Positions 1-13,519 are shown, counted from the first letter of the stretch. The stretch is 64,000 nucleotides of DNA from Silurus meridionalis (GCF_014805685.1 NC_060899.1:10540454-10604453), one strand, 5' to 3'. Numbers and translations: made by a program. The notes: generated from the letters alone by a model not told the origin.

Positions 1-2140
1 CAATAGATTACGTTTCGTGACTATATCATGAAATGCCATGAGACTGGGCTGTGCAGGCACACTTATTTTTATCCATAAAAATGTTTTTCCTGATTTGGGA
101 AGGACACTTTTGTTTTAAATGCAAAATGAATGTGGATGAAAAAGTGCTTCTAGTGGCATAGTGTCAGGATTTACATATAATTAGAAACAAATTCCAAGCT
201 AGGCCATGGCCTATTCACTACAAATCTGAATACAGATACAGTCATTTGGAGCACTATATACAGATGCTGTTTGTATATTGAGCGCCCTTAGCAGCATGAA
301 TGCAATTCCTTTTCCAAAAATGCACTGTTTCGATGCGTGAGACTGACAACTGCTTTATTTCACCCTAGATATTTGTCCACTTCATTCTGTCTCACACTGT
401 CTCTCATTCACATTGACAGGATGGAGAATAAAACAAATCTGTTTGTTTTCCTGTCTCAGTCATACAGCAGAGGCTCTTTACCACAGGCTATCTCTCTGGG
501 TGGCCCGATATCGCAAGGCCAACACCTGCGTGTCAGTGGTGGAAATTGTTTGCCCCTAGAGCCTCTGTTACAGACAGTATTGACAGATGAAGATTATATA
601 TGTGTTTGGAAGGAAGAAGGATGGAAGGCTATAACAGCAAATGTATATCACTGAAAAAAGGAAGATACTCTAGCTAGACTGTGTTGGTTACAATACATTA
701 TACAAGTCATATACAACTCATATCAGCGTGACCTAAAACCTGGTTAAAAAAAAATTATTCTATTAAAAAAAGTCAAATACACATTTTTGATTATGCCACT
801 GAATGAATTAGAAGACATTGTTTTGTAAACTCTTTATATTAATTTTATTAATATATTCATACTTATGCAGCTTTATATCTCTACCATGAAAGAAAGAAAG
901 AATCCATCAATCTTTTTCAGTCTTAGCTTTTTTGTAAACTTAATCCATAGAGGGAAAAAAAATATTCACTAAAATACACCACACTACAATAAGTATTTAG
1001 ACTTTAATGTATTAACAGCTTGTAAATACAGTAAAGGTAGATGCTGAGGGCTTGATTAAGGGCTCAGCTGAGGCTAATTGTCTTACATACACCTGCAAAT
1101 TTTGAATACGTCCATGTTGACAACAGATCCAGATCCGCTGGAAACCTTATCCAAAATGCTAAATAAGTGTCTCAAACTGAAAATATCTACCAGCAAATAT
1201 ATACCAACAAATTCACTTTTAAGATTTCTGTTTAAATAGCATACACAACAGAATAATAAACCTGTGACTTCCAGTACTGCTGTCTGAATAATGCCCTTGA
1301 AGAATATTCATCGTCTTCTCACATATCAGTTTGCAGAGTTTAAAAGTACCTTGGCTTCACTGTTAAAGTTTTCAGTAACATTAAAACAACAACAAAAAAT
1401 AAAATTCTAAGTCTTTTTTTGTTCTTATGACTGATATACATTAATTGGGACTATATTACACATTAATCATTAATCAGGTCTATATTACATATATTTAGTA
1501 AGTGACAAATGATAATACAATAAAAAAAATTAAATATATGCTTATGCCAGTTTTACCTAACTCACAGAAACTGGTTTTATACTCACTCAGCTTGTTTGTG
1601 CCTAAACCACTAAGACTAAATTTCTATGAAGCTTGCATTGTTAGCAGTTTGAAAAAAAGAAGGGAAAAAAACAATGCTGTGTGGTTATATTAACAGTAAG
1701 TCCAATCTACGATGTATTCTTTAGAATGCATGTAAAAAATATCCTATTGAAATATTAGTTTGTCCAGTAGGATCATATCTGATTTTTTTTCACTCATTGG
1801 AATTTCTATTTTATTGAAAACAATGTCTGGATATTGCAAATTTCATATGATGCTTTATAAGAAAAGTGTTTGTGATTTTCCCTCAGGTATGAATAATGGG
1901 ATTTATTTATTTATTTTTCGGTTTTTGAGTATTTGTTATTATTAGTTATACGTAATTCTAAATGTCTTATATTGCATTTGGTCACAAATGGTGAACAGTT
2001 AATACAGTCTCTACACTGTTTACTTTATCATTTATTATGATCAAATGCAAGAAATAATTAATAAGCTGCTATTTGTTTATTTTATAAATTGCAGTTACCT
2101 GATATTTTAAAATGTCACATTGAATTCCCATATAAAGCTC

Positions 2141-2183
2141 AAAAGGAAACACATTTATGAAACACATTTATGTGTTTCCTTTT
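2141..2183. repeat. Perfect 14-bp inverted repeat (hairpin)
   Basis: AAAAGGAAACACAT (2141-2154) and ATGTGTTTCCTTTT (2170-2183) are exact complements separated by 15 nt. A direct repeat of GAAACACATTTATG overlaps the loop. No coding context. Confidence 0.8.
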
Positions 2184-4869
2184 TATGTGAAAAATTAGGT
2201 GAAAAATAAACCAGTGGTTTGGAAAACTCAGTATCAGTTTGGTTCTTTCCTAATTAGCAGAGTTGCTGGACTATGACAAGATAATCACAGTCCTAATCTT
2301 CAGTAGTCACCCTAGGCATATTGGTCTAGTTCTATAAAAGTATTGGTTAATTAATTTGCCAGAGCCTGTACCTCCTGCCAAGCTGCCAACCTTGTGATAG
2401 TAGACAGTTAAAAGCGAGGACAGCAAAGCTGATTTTAGAAACTAGAATCCGGATCTGTACCCTATTTTCATCATTGCAGCGCCACTTCAATTACATTCAA
2501 TGCTAATCAGTATAGCTTTTTAATTTCTCTAAATGCTGTTACAAAAATATACACCTTATGACAAAATATAAGCCATTTAAAATGAAACAGATTGCAATTG
2601 TTACTACCTTATATTCACTGCACTGTTAAAAATAAAGAAATCCAAGAAATGTAGGTAAGATCAGATTTGTCTGATTTGTGTCTGACCAAAATCTTGTATT
2701 GTTTTAATTATGATTTAATGATTATTAACAGTTATGCAGTAACCAACAAACTGCATTTGTTTCCTAAAATATACTTTACTTCATTACAGACAACAATCAA
2801 CTGACCTCTGGTACACCAGAATTCTAATGCACATACTTTTACATAGAATCAGCTGAGACACCACACCTTCAATTCATAATCCCAAACCTTTTTAAACCAA
2901 AATGTAAGATCCTTTGTTAAGTATTTTAAAGTAGAAATATCCTTTAACTGTACAGGCGGGTTTAGAGGCTTCACGGCTGAGAGGACAGCAGGAACAGGTT
3001 CCCTGCAGGAAGCCTCCCCCTCATGATGTTCATACAGACCATGTGGGGAAAGAAGTGAAGTACCAACGCAAATACCCTTTTGAAACCTTCCAAGCTCACC
3101 ATGAAATGGGGCTGGTGAGCACTTTGATCCCTCAAAAGATGAGGAGCAGCCCTGCTGAGTGCCATCACCTCACATTACATTCATTTTCTCACCCTATTGT
3201 CTGCATTCCAGACTGTTCTCTTTAATCAGGAGAACATGTTTTATATGTGTTTATTAACTGACAACTTATTTTCACAAAATCATAGTAATATGATGTGAAA
3301 ATGGAACAAATTTAAATAAATATTTATATATCAATTGCAAATACAATAACAATAAGACCCTTAAATTCATAATTTAGAAACTGATATACCAACACTTACT
3401 GTAAACTAACTGTTATTAACATGCTATAAAGGTAGAAAGTCTTAGTATAACATGCTAGTAAGGTAGGAAGTTTAGCCAACTACAGTACATAAAAAAAAAT
3501 CCTATTTCTATTAGAAGAATTCTTTTCCTTTTTTTAGGCTATAAGTAATGTTTTGTTTTGTTTTTTTTAATCTCAAATTCTCTTCTTTTCTGTTTTATTT
3601 TCTCAGTTTCTTATTTGCTCTTTTACCTGTACATCACTAATCATGAGGCTTTACATATAGCTGTTTCATTAAACATTTTGAACATTACAAATAACTGACA
3701 ACAATACATTGGGAATTCTACAAGAAGATTGCGCTGAAGTCAAGAGAGGTTGGATGTGCCAGTGAACAGTACCTCCATTGCTGAATCCTGAGCAAAACAT
3801 GCTAGTCAACAGTGCAAAGCTAAAATTGGAGTTGGTTTTGTTTGCAAATGTGTTCGAAGGTCTGCAGAGAGGATAAGGCTGCCTGTCAGCTCAGGGAATG
3901 GCTGCAAAGATGCATTGGCACATCATGCCAACAGAAAGCTGTCACTAGTGTGAGTGATGACTCACGCCGATTTGTTTGCCTATTCAGTGCTGTGGCTGTT
4001 AGACACACATAGACACTCACACACACGCATATCTTTACTGTAGAATCCCAAAGCTTTAATGGAAAATCTTGACAGTCAATTATGGGCCAGTTTAGCATAA
4101 ATGACCAATTTCCCATTTTCTGTAGTTATAGTGTAATGTAGTTGCCTGAGAAGAAACACTTGGACTCCACTACCTCCAGCACATCCATCTATTACTAAAA
4201 GTACCTTTCACAATAATGAGAGCCTTAGTATCAATACAGTGCAAAGGGAATGCTTGTTAAGTTTATAGGATATCAGCAGATCTAGGTGTAGGATTAGAAA
4301 AATAATGGTGCTTTGTTTCTCTGTTGGTGAACCTGCTTCATAGGGCATTTCAGATAACCATTACTGCGTGTTCTCTAAAGAAAAAAATCCCTAAAGTTTT
4401 TTTTTTGTTCCTGGCAGGGAAATTATTATTTTTTTTATATAGCTACTTTTCTCTGAGCACCAACAAAGTTTTAATGGTTTATTAGATAATTAGTATGTTC
4501 TTTCTCATCTAAAAACACTGTTTAAGGATCCTAGGAAACCGTTATGAGTTCCCAATTTTCTAAAATGTAGTCATTTAGTGTGGAAAAAGTATAACTAAAA
4601 GTGATGAAACCATTTTGTTTATAAGACTTAGCTTAAATCCAACTAGTGTGTTATTATTAAGAATATGCCAATGTATTCACTGTTTATTACCATCTGCTAT
4701 AATATGTTAGATTAAGAGATTTACAAATGATTTTGGTTGAATGGTCTTGTGTTAGTTCAAGACTGAGATATTATGCACATTGACACACACAGACACAAAA
4801 AAAAGGATCTTGAAACTTTGCTCTTGATGGATAAAATACACATTGGTTAGCCAGTTAAGGTTCCATATG

Positions 4870-4899
4870 GTTATTATTATTATTATTATTATTATTATA
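4870..4899. repeat. ATT microsatellite
   Basis: Trinucleotide run. Confidence 0.9.
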
Positions 4900-6743
4900 A
4901 TTTTTTATATATTTATGTAATATTTTTATTAATAAACTAATGGGCTGCTGGCATTGGTTTGATATTGACATGGTTTTTTTTTTTATCATCTTTATTTAAA
5001 AAAAACAAAAAAACATTTTGTTTGGTCATCTGCCAATTCTCATCCACATGCTTCAGACAGTTTGCCCCGTCACATGGAAGTTATCACATGCTTTCTCTAA
5101 AACCTGTAAAGTCAGCCAACCACATCTATTGCGAAACACTAGTCATGCTGCATTACAGGGCAGAGTAACACACTCAGAGAAACACACTATTTGCCGCTAT
5201 CTAGGCTCTTGGACCACCAAGATTGGCTAATGTTGCTGTGATTGAGAGGAGCATATTATTCCTCCCACCCAGGCAGCATAGCCAATTTTGCTCTCTTGGC
5301 TCCCAGCCACAGACGACTGTGACAACTTTGGAAATCTAAACCTAACTTTATATATTTTATAATCTATTTACTCCATCAGTTATTTTTTAAGGTCACTGAT
5401 TTATGAGTGTAGTGTATTACAAATCTGTGCAGTTTAGTTTGGTAAACAAATGTAAAAATAAAACCAGTTGCATTTCTGAATACAGGTTGTTTCTACCTGA
5501 CAGTGTTCTCTCTGAGATCAAATTTACCATTTGTATGAATTGCTGGGTAATCAGAAAATAATGTATTAATCCCTCCTCTCTCAGATATGTATGAACCTCT
5601 GTTGTCATCTCTGGTGACCTTCAGCAGCCTGTAAGCATAAATTGGCCTATCTATTAAAGAGAGGAAGAGCTCATATTTTACACCTAAACACATAGCCATA
5701 GCTCCCCACAGAATCAACTACTATACCAATTAGTTTGCATGGTCCAGTTTTAATTGAGCTTGTGCTCTGCTGTCATATTTCACATGTATCTCGCTTCTTT
5801 GACATCTGGAACTGGAGCCTAATTTGGGTAGCTTCATAGCCCATCAGAGTTAAACAATCATCAGTAATTATGCTCAGATTGTACCATCTCAGCCAAGGTC
5901 AACACCAGATAATATTACACGGATTGTAACAATTATAGCATTCGTTCCAGAGCTGGCACTTGAGCCAACCTTGAATCAGAGCCCTCTGTGCCTTGAAGCC
6001 CATAATGTGTACTCACTGAGTTTGTGATTTGTTTATCTATTTTTAATGCAAAATATGTTTGAAATCACAAACACCTTATAAAACACTCATCTGTTGATGT
6101 CTTGCTTTTTTCAAGTATTTCCAATCAAGACTATTTTCTAATTTGTCCTACGTGCATGCATGCTTCAGTCACGCTGGTGAATAATGGACTCAGAAGAAGG
6201 CTTGCGTTTGATTACCAGTGAAGGACTAATATGTGTATGAGGTTTAGTGCAACAGAAATTGAACATCAAATCCCTCCAGGTATTGACCAAATCTTTTAAG
6301 TGAAGTTTTTTATTGCACTAACATTAAATGCTAAACATTCCTAAGCCCGTGGCAATTTTTTCCCAATACAATTTATGGCTGCCATCAGGCCTTTTTCCAC
6401 TCTAGATTACTGATGGATCAGAGGACAAATAGTCCTGCAATGCTTTCTTCATAACTTTCAGTGATTGTCAAGAGTTCAGGCTAATGTAAAATCTACCAAA
6501 TGTAAATGTCTCTATTTATCACTTAACTATTGAAAAGGCACAGTGATCAAAAACAAGATTTTATTAAATTGTAAAATGTAATGTGTAAATTTAAACTACA
6601 TTGCTGTCATTAGTTGATAATTACAGTATTCTTGCTGTAATGTTCATTTACAGAAACAACATTATTCTACATTTCTAAAGAAAGTAAAACTGTGTGTTTT
6701 ACAGGACTGCAAAAAATATTATTAAAGAAGTTAGTGAAAAATC

Positions 6744-6744
<1 letters not shown>

Positions 6745-6805
<61 letters not shown>
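6745..6805. repeat. AC microsatellite
   Basis: Uninterrupted 61-base AC run. Confidence 0.95.
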
Positions 6806-6809
<4 letters not shown>

Positions 6810-7135
6810 CACGGATATAGACCAGGCGTCAGAAACCAGGAATAAACCACAATGTCATTATTGAAACTAAACATACAAACGCAAACTTATCTTGAGCGCT
6901 TCATCTGATGTGGAGCCAGGAGCATGGAAGCATGGGGACCACAAGTGGTAGGCGGCCCGGTAGATCTATGATGGCAACAAATAGATCCGACAGTGAGTGA
7001 GGGAAAATCGGGACTTTATAAAGGGGAAATGTAAATGGGGAACAGGTGCAGGTGATTAGAGCAGGGAGAGGCTAAATGAGAGTTTGAGCGTTGGAGGGAG
7101 GCATGGCTGGTGGCCCCCAAACCCCACACAAATTA
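6806..7135. repeat. Possible dispersed repeat next to a CA microsatellite
   Basis: The stretch after the CA tract has a composition unlike its AT-rich neighbours. It includes phrases (AGGAATAAACCACAATG, GGGAACAGGTGCAGGTGATT) that resemble interspersed fish repeats I recall, possibly an LTR or LINE end. No borders or duplications are visible, so the class is unknown. Confidence 0.35.
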
Positions 7136-7189
7136 GGAAAAAATTATAAAAAGCACAGTACTAATTTCTTAACTCAGGAAGAAATCGAT

Positions 7190-8000
7190 ATTTAATTAAA
7201 TTATTCTGGTTTGTCCATCAATCTTTTACATTGCTGTTGGATGACTTTATACCACACCTGGTGCAAAATCCTTCTTGAATTTTGTTTGATGTGTGTGACT
7301 ATCCATCTTCCTCTTGATCGCAGTCTAGAGGTTTTCAGCTGGGTTCAGGTGTGGAGATGATGATGGCCATGACATGATCTTGATCTGATAGTCTTACACC
7401 CTTGATTGACCTGGTGGTGCATGGACCATTGCCCTGCTAGAAGAAAAAAACAATATTTGGAGTTATTAAGTGTTTTCAGAGCAGAAGCAAAATTTTCTTT
7501 CTGAATAATGGCTTGATTCATTTGTTCTTCACAATGATGAAACTTCTCGATTCCAGCCTGGCTGAAGCACCCTATTGATCATCACTGATCCTTCAACAAT
7601 GTTCACTTTGGCTATGAGACACTGTTGCGTGTAGACCTCTCCAAGTCTCCATTTAAACATTAGACAAGATGTTGGGAAAAGCCAAAAAAATTTGACTATC
7701 AGAAAACCTTACTCTATTTCTCTACAGTCCAATCCAAACTTTAGTATGGTACAATAGTTTGTTTTGTTTTTTTTAGTTTTTAACAACATCATCCCCTAGA
7801 AGCCTGTTTTAAACAATTCTTGCTGTTCACTTCACCCATGGTGCCATCTGTCATTCTTTTTGCAGGGCACTTGATGTCATCCTATGGTTGAGGAGTGACA
7901 TTCGAATAAATTGGAGGTCATCTTTGTCAGTGGAGAGTCGTTTTGCCGTCTGCCAGTCTGTAGCTTCGATGTCCCCAATGTCTGCTGCCTAGTCTCGTTC
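7190..8000 (-). pseudogene. Decayed Tc1/mariner transposase remnant
   Basis: Read on the minus strand, 7310-7445 gives broken but recognisable Tc1-type transposase blocks: a QQ-x-N-x-PC-x-T-x-RSIK stretch (normally QQDNAPCHTA), then SP-x-LNPAENL and IKRKMDSH. These are the region around the second catalytic aspartate and the NPIENLW motif of the DDE domain. Stops and frameshifts are frequent, and the usual QQDN is changed to QQGN, so the catalytic Asp is lost. The sequence further right (7500-7990) continues toward the transposase N-terminus in the same orientation. I could not define terminal inverted repeats. It is a dead element. Confidence 0.75.
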
Positions 8001-8441
8001 TTATCAACTGAAATATTTGAAATTTCAGACACATTCAATAGACAGAATTAGAATCACTGCCATACATGACTTAAAGTCTAGTACATTTAATTATATTAAT
8101 ATAATTATAATATATTTATGTATATTTCACCATACTATTAAAGTCTCTGCTGAGTTACAGTAGTTATGCAATAAAGTCATACCATTATATAGTAATATAT
8201 CAACCAATGGTACTGTTAAATGATTTTCCCAGTTAAGGCATACCAGGCTATATTATTGACTATAGTATTGACAGTAAAACACATTTAAAGTCTCAGGCAA
8301 CATGGGAAATGGTATATTTGATTGTACAAATGACATAAATTCAATACAGTATACATACAACAACAGAGACAACTTATTTTAAGGTAACTTCAGTGTTTTC
8401 AATGGAAAATGCAATAATTAAAACAGTGCTCTATCAAGTAA

Positions 8442-8515
8442 ATTGTTGTTGTTATTACTGTTGTTGTTGTCATCCTCGTTGCTGCTGCTGTTGATTTTAT
8501 TGTTGCTGATGTTGT
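8442..8515. repeat. Imperfect GTT/GCT trinucleotide tract
   Basis: TTG- and CTG-type triplets with interruptions. Confidence 0.7.
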
Positions 8516-8691
8516 GTGTTCATTTATTTATTTTAACTTGAAAAGGGTACAGTATATTACTAATGTGATGGTAAACCCGCGTAAACATAATGCTGTAATG
8601 CTAGATGTTGAACGATAGATGGCACTATACTAACAACATTTCTGCTGACTCTTTCTCTCTGTGACTCCTATTATTGTTTTACCCAGTATGA

Positions 8692-8734
<43 letters not shown>
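8692..8734. repeat. ATT microsatellite
   Basis: About 14 uninterrupted triplets. Confidence 0.93.
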
Positions 8735-8735
<1 letters not shown>

Positions 8736-8988
8736 GTGTTTTTACTGTGTCTAATAATGTATGTAGGTGTGTGTTTGTGTGTGTGTTAGTGTTTGTGTGT
8801 TGTTTAAAAGAAAATACATTTTGAATTAAACATTAGAACAACCACTCCAAACATTTAATCTATTTGCTTAATGTAAAGCAGCAGTGCATTATGGGTATTA
8901 AGGTACGATACTTGCGGGTACTGTATCGTTTCGTGGGGAGAGGTCTAAAAACCCTTGAAAATGCATGACATCTTGGTCAACTCATATA

Positions 8989-8996
<8 letters not shown>

Positions 8997-9047
<51 letters not shown>
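8997..9047. repeat. TA microsatellite
   Basis: Uninterrupted TA run, 200 bp upstream of the CpG-rich patch. Confidence 0.93.
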
Positions 9048-9049
<2 letters not shown>

Positions 9050-9292
9050 CATAGTGAATGCTCCACCTGAAAGCAGAAGTTGTATCCTGGTTAGAATTGC
9101 AGCTGAGTAAATGCTTTGGTCATTTAGACTTTTGCATTCTGTAATAAAAAAAAAAAAAAAAAAAAACCCAGTGGTGGAAATTAACCTGGTATAGAAATAC
9201 ATCTAGACTATTTTAGATTTTTTTTTTTATTAATGAGTGTACCGTGTTTCCCTCGAGCGCTAGCGCGTGCAGGATGAGGAAGGAGGGATAAG

Positions 9293-9296
<4 letters not shown>

Positions 9297-9345
<49 letters not shown>

Positions 9346-9346
9346 G
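9297..9346. repeat. GA microsatellite followed by a G run
   Basis: (GA)n from 9297 to 9335 and then 12 G to 9346, inside the CpG-rich promoter region. Confidence 0.9.
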
Positions 9347-9419
9347 TGCTTTAAACGCTGTGCAGTGGAGTAACGCCGTCTACATACGCACACGCGCGCG
9401 CACACGCGCTCTCACACTC

Positions 9420-9887
9420 GCATTGTACCGCGCGCTCGTGTCTCGTGCTCCTCTGAGACAAGACCATCATTGAAGTGAAACTGGAGAAAGAGCGTGTGGA
9501 GATCAGCGAGCAACTACCTAAAGAGCATGAGAGAGCAGGAGATCACACTTCCTGAAGCGCACGGAATGATCAGACATTTCTAAATGAGCATCTTCATAAA
9601 ACAGAAGCTTTCTGATCAGGACAGAGCGGCTGCATCCCAAATCCCCGAAACCGGCATATGAGCGAAGAGACTATAGAGAGGAAGACAGCGTCCTTCTTTT
9701 GTCCTGCTGTTTTTGAGGAATTTTCATTATTTTCGCAGATCTGATGCTTTATTCGGTGAGCAGCCTGATGTGGATTTATTCGAGCTGAGAACACACGCGC
9801 GCGCGCGCACGCACACACACGGAGGTGCAAACCAAGCCGATTCCCCGCGCCGGAATGAGCCGCAGTTCCTCGTTGCTTCCAGTGAAG
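9420..9887 (+). other. plxna2: Probable non-coding first exon of plxna2 (3' end defined, 5' end uncertain)
   Basis: The sequence lies within a CpG-rich patch and ends at GAAG followed by GTGAGTGGG (donor GT at 9888), close to the ideal donor. Plexin-A genes typically have a non-coding first exon, then a very long intron before the exon that starts with the signal peptide, which matches the 42514 acceptor. The start given here is arbitrary, because no TATA box or initiator fixes the transcription start. The exon contains several ATGs; the last, at 9855, stays open to the donor. A different donor (for example GGTGAGC at about 9754) or further non-coding exons in the intron are possible. Confidence 0.5.
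9791..9820. other. Alternating purine-pyrimidine tract (Z-DNA candidate) in the presumed first exon
   Basis: ACACACGCGCGCGCGCGCAC plus GCACACACAC is 30 bases of strict alternation with a CG core. A second such tract lies at 9387-9409. Confidence 0.6.
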
Positions 9888-10406
9888 GTGAGTGGGAATA
9901 GGATCCGGACTCGTGTCGGAAACTCGGAGCGCTCGTGAGCGTGACATGTGGCCGTGAATACTAATGCTTGATAATCCTCAGGCAATGCTTGAACATTTCC
10001 GCGGCGAAACCCGGCGAGCTGTCGCGCGCTGACGGCTGCATTAACTCCAACTGACAGCCGAGTCTCGCATTCAAGCGTTCTTCAACTCAGATGACCTGCG
10101 AGTAGCTCCCATCCTTATTCTGCTTTCTTATCACCCTTACCTCAAACTCTAACCATCCTTTTCCCTGGATCATGAAACAAATCCACCCATTCATATTTCT
10201 TGCTATCAATCCACTTCATCTTCATTTCAATTCTATGAAAAAATAACCAATTTAAATGCATAATCACCATCACCTCCATGCAAACTAATGCAAAATGAAT
10301 GAGCTATAATACAGGAATCAGACTACGTACACACTACAGTTAAATCAGTGAAAATTCATTGCTTCAATGACACCAAACATAGCATATTCAGTTAACAAAA
10401 CATAGA

Positions 10407-10410
<4 letters not shown>

Positions 10411-10471
<61 letters not shown>
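10411..10471. repeat. TA microsatellite
   Basis: Uninterrupted TA run near the start of intron 1. Confidence 0.93.
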
Positions 10472-10474
<3 letters not shown>

Positions 10475-13400
10475 CACAGACCTCAGCATCCTCTCTGTCC
10501 AATAACAGAAAATGCAAGAGCTAGATTATGTGAATGGATTACGCACCATGCTACTCGTATAATGCGAACTGATATGGAGAGTTGGCTCTGATGTCTTGAA
10601 CATGTAAGAAATCCTTGAGGTTGCAGGCTGCATCCGCTATACTACCTTCAAGTAGTAGACTCGCAGAATCTCAAATTTCTGAATGTAGTCAATATATGAG
10701 TCTAAAAGTAAGTGTGGAAGGTGCCTACACACAGTGTGATACCATAACTATGATATTAGTCATCAAGATGTTCATGTGGTTGACATGAATTATAACACTG
10801 CATTATAACATAATCACTGCAAACATTGCACCTCCTTACGTGTTTTAATATAATTAAGAAGTTTATTAATATGATGTATTCATATATATTAAATAGTGTG
10901 CATATTGTCTAGATAAGTTGCTTCAATATTTGTTGAAAATATATGCATGAAGCTTCATTACAAGCATTCAAATTTAGCAAAATGTTTTAGGATTATCCAT
11001 CCATCTCGATAAGACATATCTGAAATGTCATCACACAGTTTAATGCTGGTCTAGGAGTCCATGTTTAGATCAGCTTTACGTTTAAATGCTTATTTGTGGT
11101 TGCTGTGGACCAGCAGATCCAGGCTGTACACCATTCATCCCTTCATTTTATTTAGCACACTTAACCGCACGCTGTCCAGTGGGGAGAAGAAAAGTTGTTC
11201 AAAGTCGAAAATTTTACCAAATTTGCATTATAATAACTCGCTATGAACAAGCCAACAAGACTTGCTTTATAAACAGAGAATAAGTGAAGTGAAGTCAAAG
11301 TATGATCAATGTTTTCATTTCTATTTAATGCTGCTGGGTTCAGTCTGTTCTCAGTGAGTCTATTAGCCTAACACACACAAAAAGGGAATTATCATTTCAT
11401 TAATAATTCATGTATAAAACGACTTGTTTTAATGGTCAGAGTAACTTTTACGCAGTGTGGGGGTTGAACCTTAATTTTAATCCTGAGACACACCAGTACA
11501 GAAAAGTCATGTGATTGAAACAATACTAATCACACTTTGTGTCACACGTAAAATTTACACATACAGTATTAAACACTTCACATCTAGTTTCAAGTTTTTG
11601 GTCTATTTTTATTTAGGATTTTTGTTCCCCCCCAATTAGTGGTTTCTTTCCATGTTATTTTGCCCACTATGCATTTTTCACATGATGTCCTGTTCACGTG
11701 AAATTTCAGAAATGTACCTTGGCCTTTCTAACATTTCGCTCAATTGTAAAAAAAACAAAATAAACTGCAAAGTGTGTGTGCGTTCCATACAGGGAACAAC
11801 GTCAGTCAGTAATATGACTGAGTTACGTTTTTAAATTCGAGGTATTCTCTTTTGAAAGCAGGACTGTTTTAAGAATTGGAGGAGCTGAATATTATGATGA
11901 CTGTTTTTTTAAAGATGACTGTTGTTCAAAGCCAGGGTTCTTTTACCGAATAGTAAAAGTTACCAATGGTAACTGGTCATCCCTGCCAGTTATTTTGTGC
12001 ATGCAAATGGTGGTACACTGAACACAAAGTACTATTTTACAGCTTGGGTTAAGTTTGTAAAAACATTATTGGTATATCTGATGAAAAGAATGGTGGAAAG
12101 GTTTCCGAGTGATGGCTTACAGTAAACAGATAACAAGCGCTTCCAAGAACTGACCCAAACCAGCAGCTGCACATGGCTAATTAAGTGAATTCTGTCTAAG
12201 AATAAGATCTGAAATCATGTGTGTAAATGCTTGGGAACAAGAGCGCTGTTTTTCTTTTCTTACCACCGGATTGATCGAACGGTATGGACTCTTTTGTTGG
12301 CTCCGAGTTTTTGTCTGGTGAAAGTGAGCAAGAGCTGCAAACACTGTCATTGCCTTACACACAATCATTCACTCCTTTTCTGAGCTAATAGTCACAAATG
12401 GATTAGGACAGACCTTCCATAGCTCATTTTCTCCAATGAAGCCATGGGAGAGGTAAAAAAAAAAAGAAAAGAAAGAGAGTGTGAAGCATCTCTACATCAC
12501 ACTCTTTAATCAATAAGGTTAACTACACAAAGGCATGGGGTCACGACTTGTAGTCATCGTTCTCCCTGTGTAACGCTGTTCACTCGAACTCAATCCGGGG
12601 GTAGTCACACTCGGCCAAATAAATGCTCCCTTCGCAGCATGAGAATCTTTGGTTGGATTTCTATGTTCAGTGAAATTGTCAAATAAGCCTTTCAGCCTCT
12701 AATGCCTGGACGCATGGTATTGATTTGCGTATGTCAATCCAACTCGTTAAATGTTTCCTGGAGGCTAATTGGGGGGTATTATGTGCTTAACAGGGGTTTG
12801 TCTGGTTCTCTGTAGCCCCAAGCTCCCAGAGCTCCCAGTTTGCATGCATTTGTAGGAGGGTCTAATTTTCTCATCTTTCTGTATAATGCACATATCAGAG
12901 GCACCTGGTTTAGGAGTAGGTTTGGTGAAAGGCAGGTTGGAACTGTAACTCGAGGCCTTGTTGACTATCAAATATAAATAGGCATGACTTTACGACTAAA
13001 TTGCGTGACTTAGCAACTGTGAGGATGCACTTTGATTTGTGCGTGTATTTGTATCTGCGGATGTTAATGTCTATAGTGACAGAGCGCTTTAGTAAATAGT
13101 GGATGTTCAAATATACCACCTTCATCAACAGACGTTCTTTTACAGTGATTAATAATAAGTAATTAATATATATATAAACAACAGACTGATGCTGAATTTG
13201 TTTAAATGCCTGTTGCCTGATCACCTTCTGTCACACTTATCCTGATACTCCTCGTTCTTTCTGAAGGATGCTGTCTGGTTCACAGTCATGACTCAGTAGC
13301 GCTTCCTATTGATTTATATTAAGATGAAATTAGTAAGCCAGAGAATGCAGTCTGTGAGAGCCTTAAGATACATCTGAATATCCACTGTTGTAACACTGCA

Positions 13401-13517
13401 AATTCCCATTGGCTCATGATGCTGCATGTTTGTGCATCAGGGGTCGATCTGTCTCCGATGTGCCACTGTGTCTTTTAGTTGCACACCTTCACAGGTCTTC
13501 CAAGGCCTCTCTCTCTT

Positions 13518-13519
<2 letters not shown>

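Larger units (their letters stand above)
1..7180. other. Upstream non-coding DNA
   Basis: AT-rich sequence with no coding exon I can support. It holds an ATT microsatellite (4870-4899), a CA microsatellite (6745-6805), a perfect 14-bp inverted repeat (2141-2183) and a possible dispersed repeat (6806-7135). A short more GC-rich piece at 2950-3190 is open in both directions but matches no family I know. Confidence 0.7.
9240..10070 (+). promoter_or_regulatory. CpG-rich promoter region of plxna2
   Basis: CpG dinucleotides are frequent here (GCGCG runs at 9391-9400, 9428-9434, 9795-9809 and 10022-10029), while the flanking DNA on both sides is AT-rich and CpG-poor. The patch contains a GA tract with a G run (9297-9346) and alternating purine-pyrimidine stretches. 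It sits upstream of and overlaps the presumed first exon. No TATA box is obvious, as expected for a CpG-island promoter of a developmental gene. Assignment to plxna2 rather than a minus-strand gene rests on the + strand donor at 9888. Confidence 0.55.

Noticed and set aside
337..654. Open frame after a plausible acceptor (TTGACAG at about 413-419)
   Set aside because: The 78-odd residues after the acceptor match no family I know and no partner exon or convincing polyadenylation context is visible.
2971..3225. GC-richer piece open on both strands
   Set aside because: No recognisable protein, no coding bias that I can judge and no supported splice sites.
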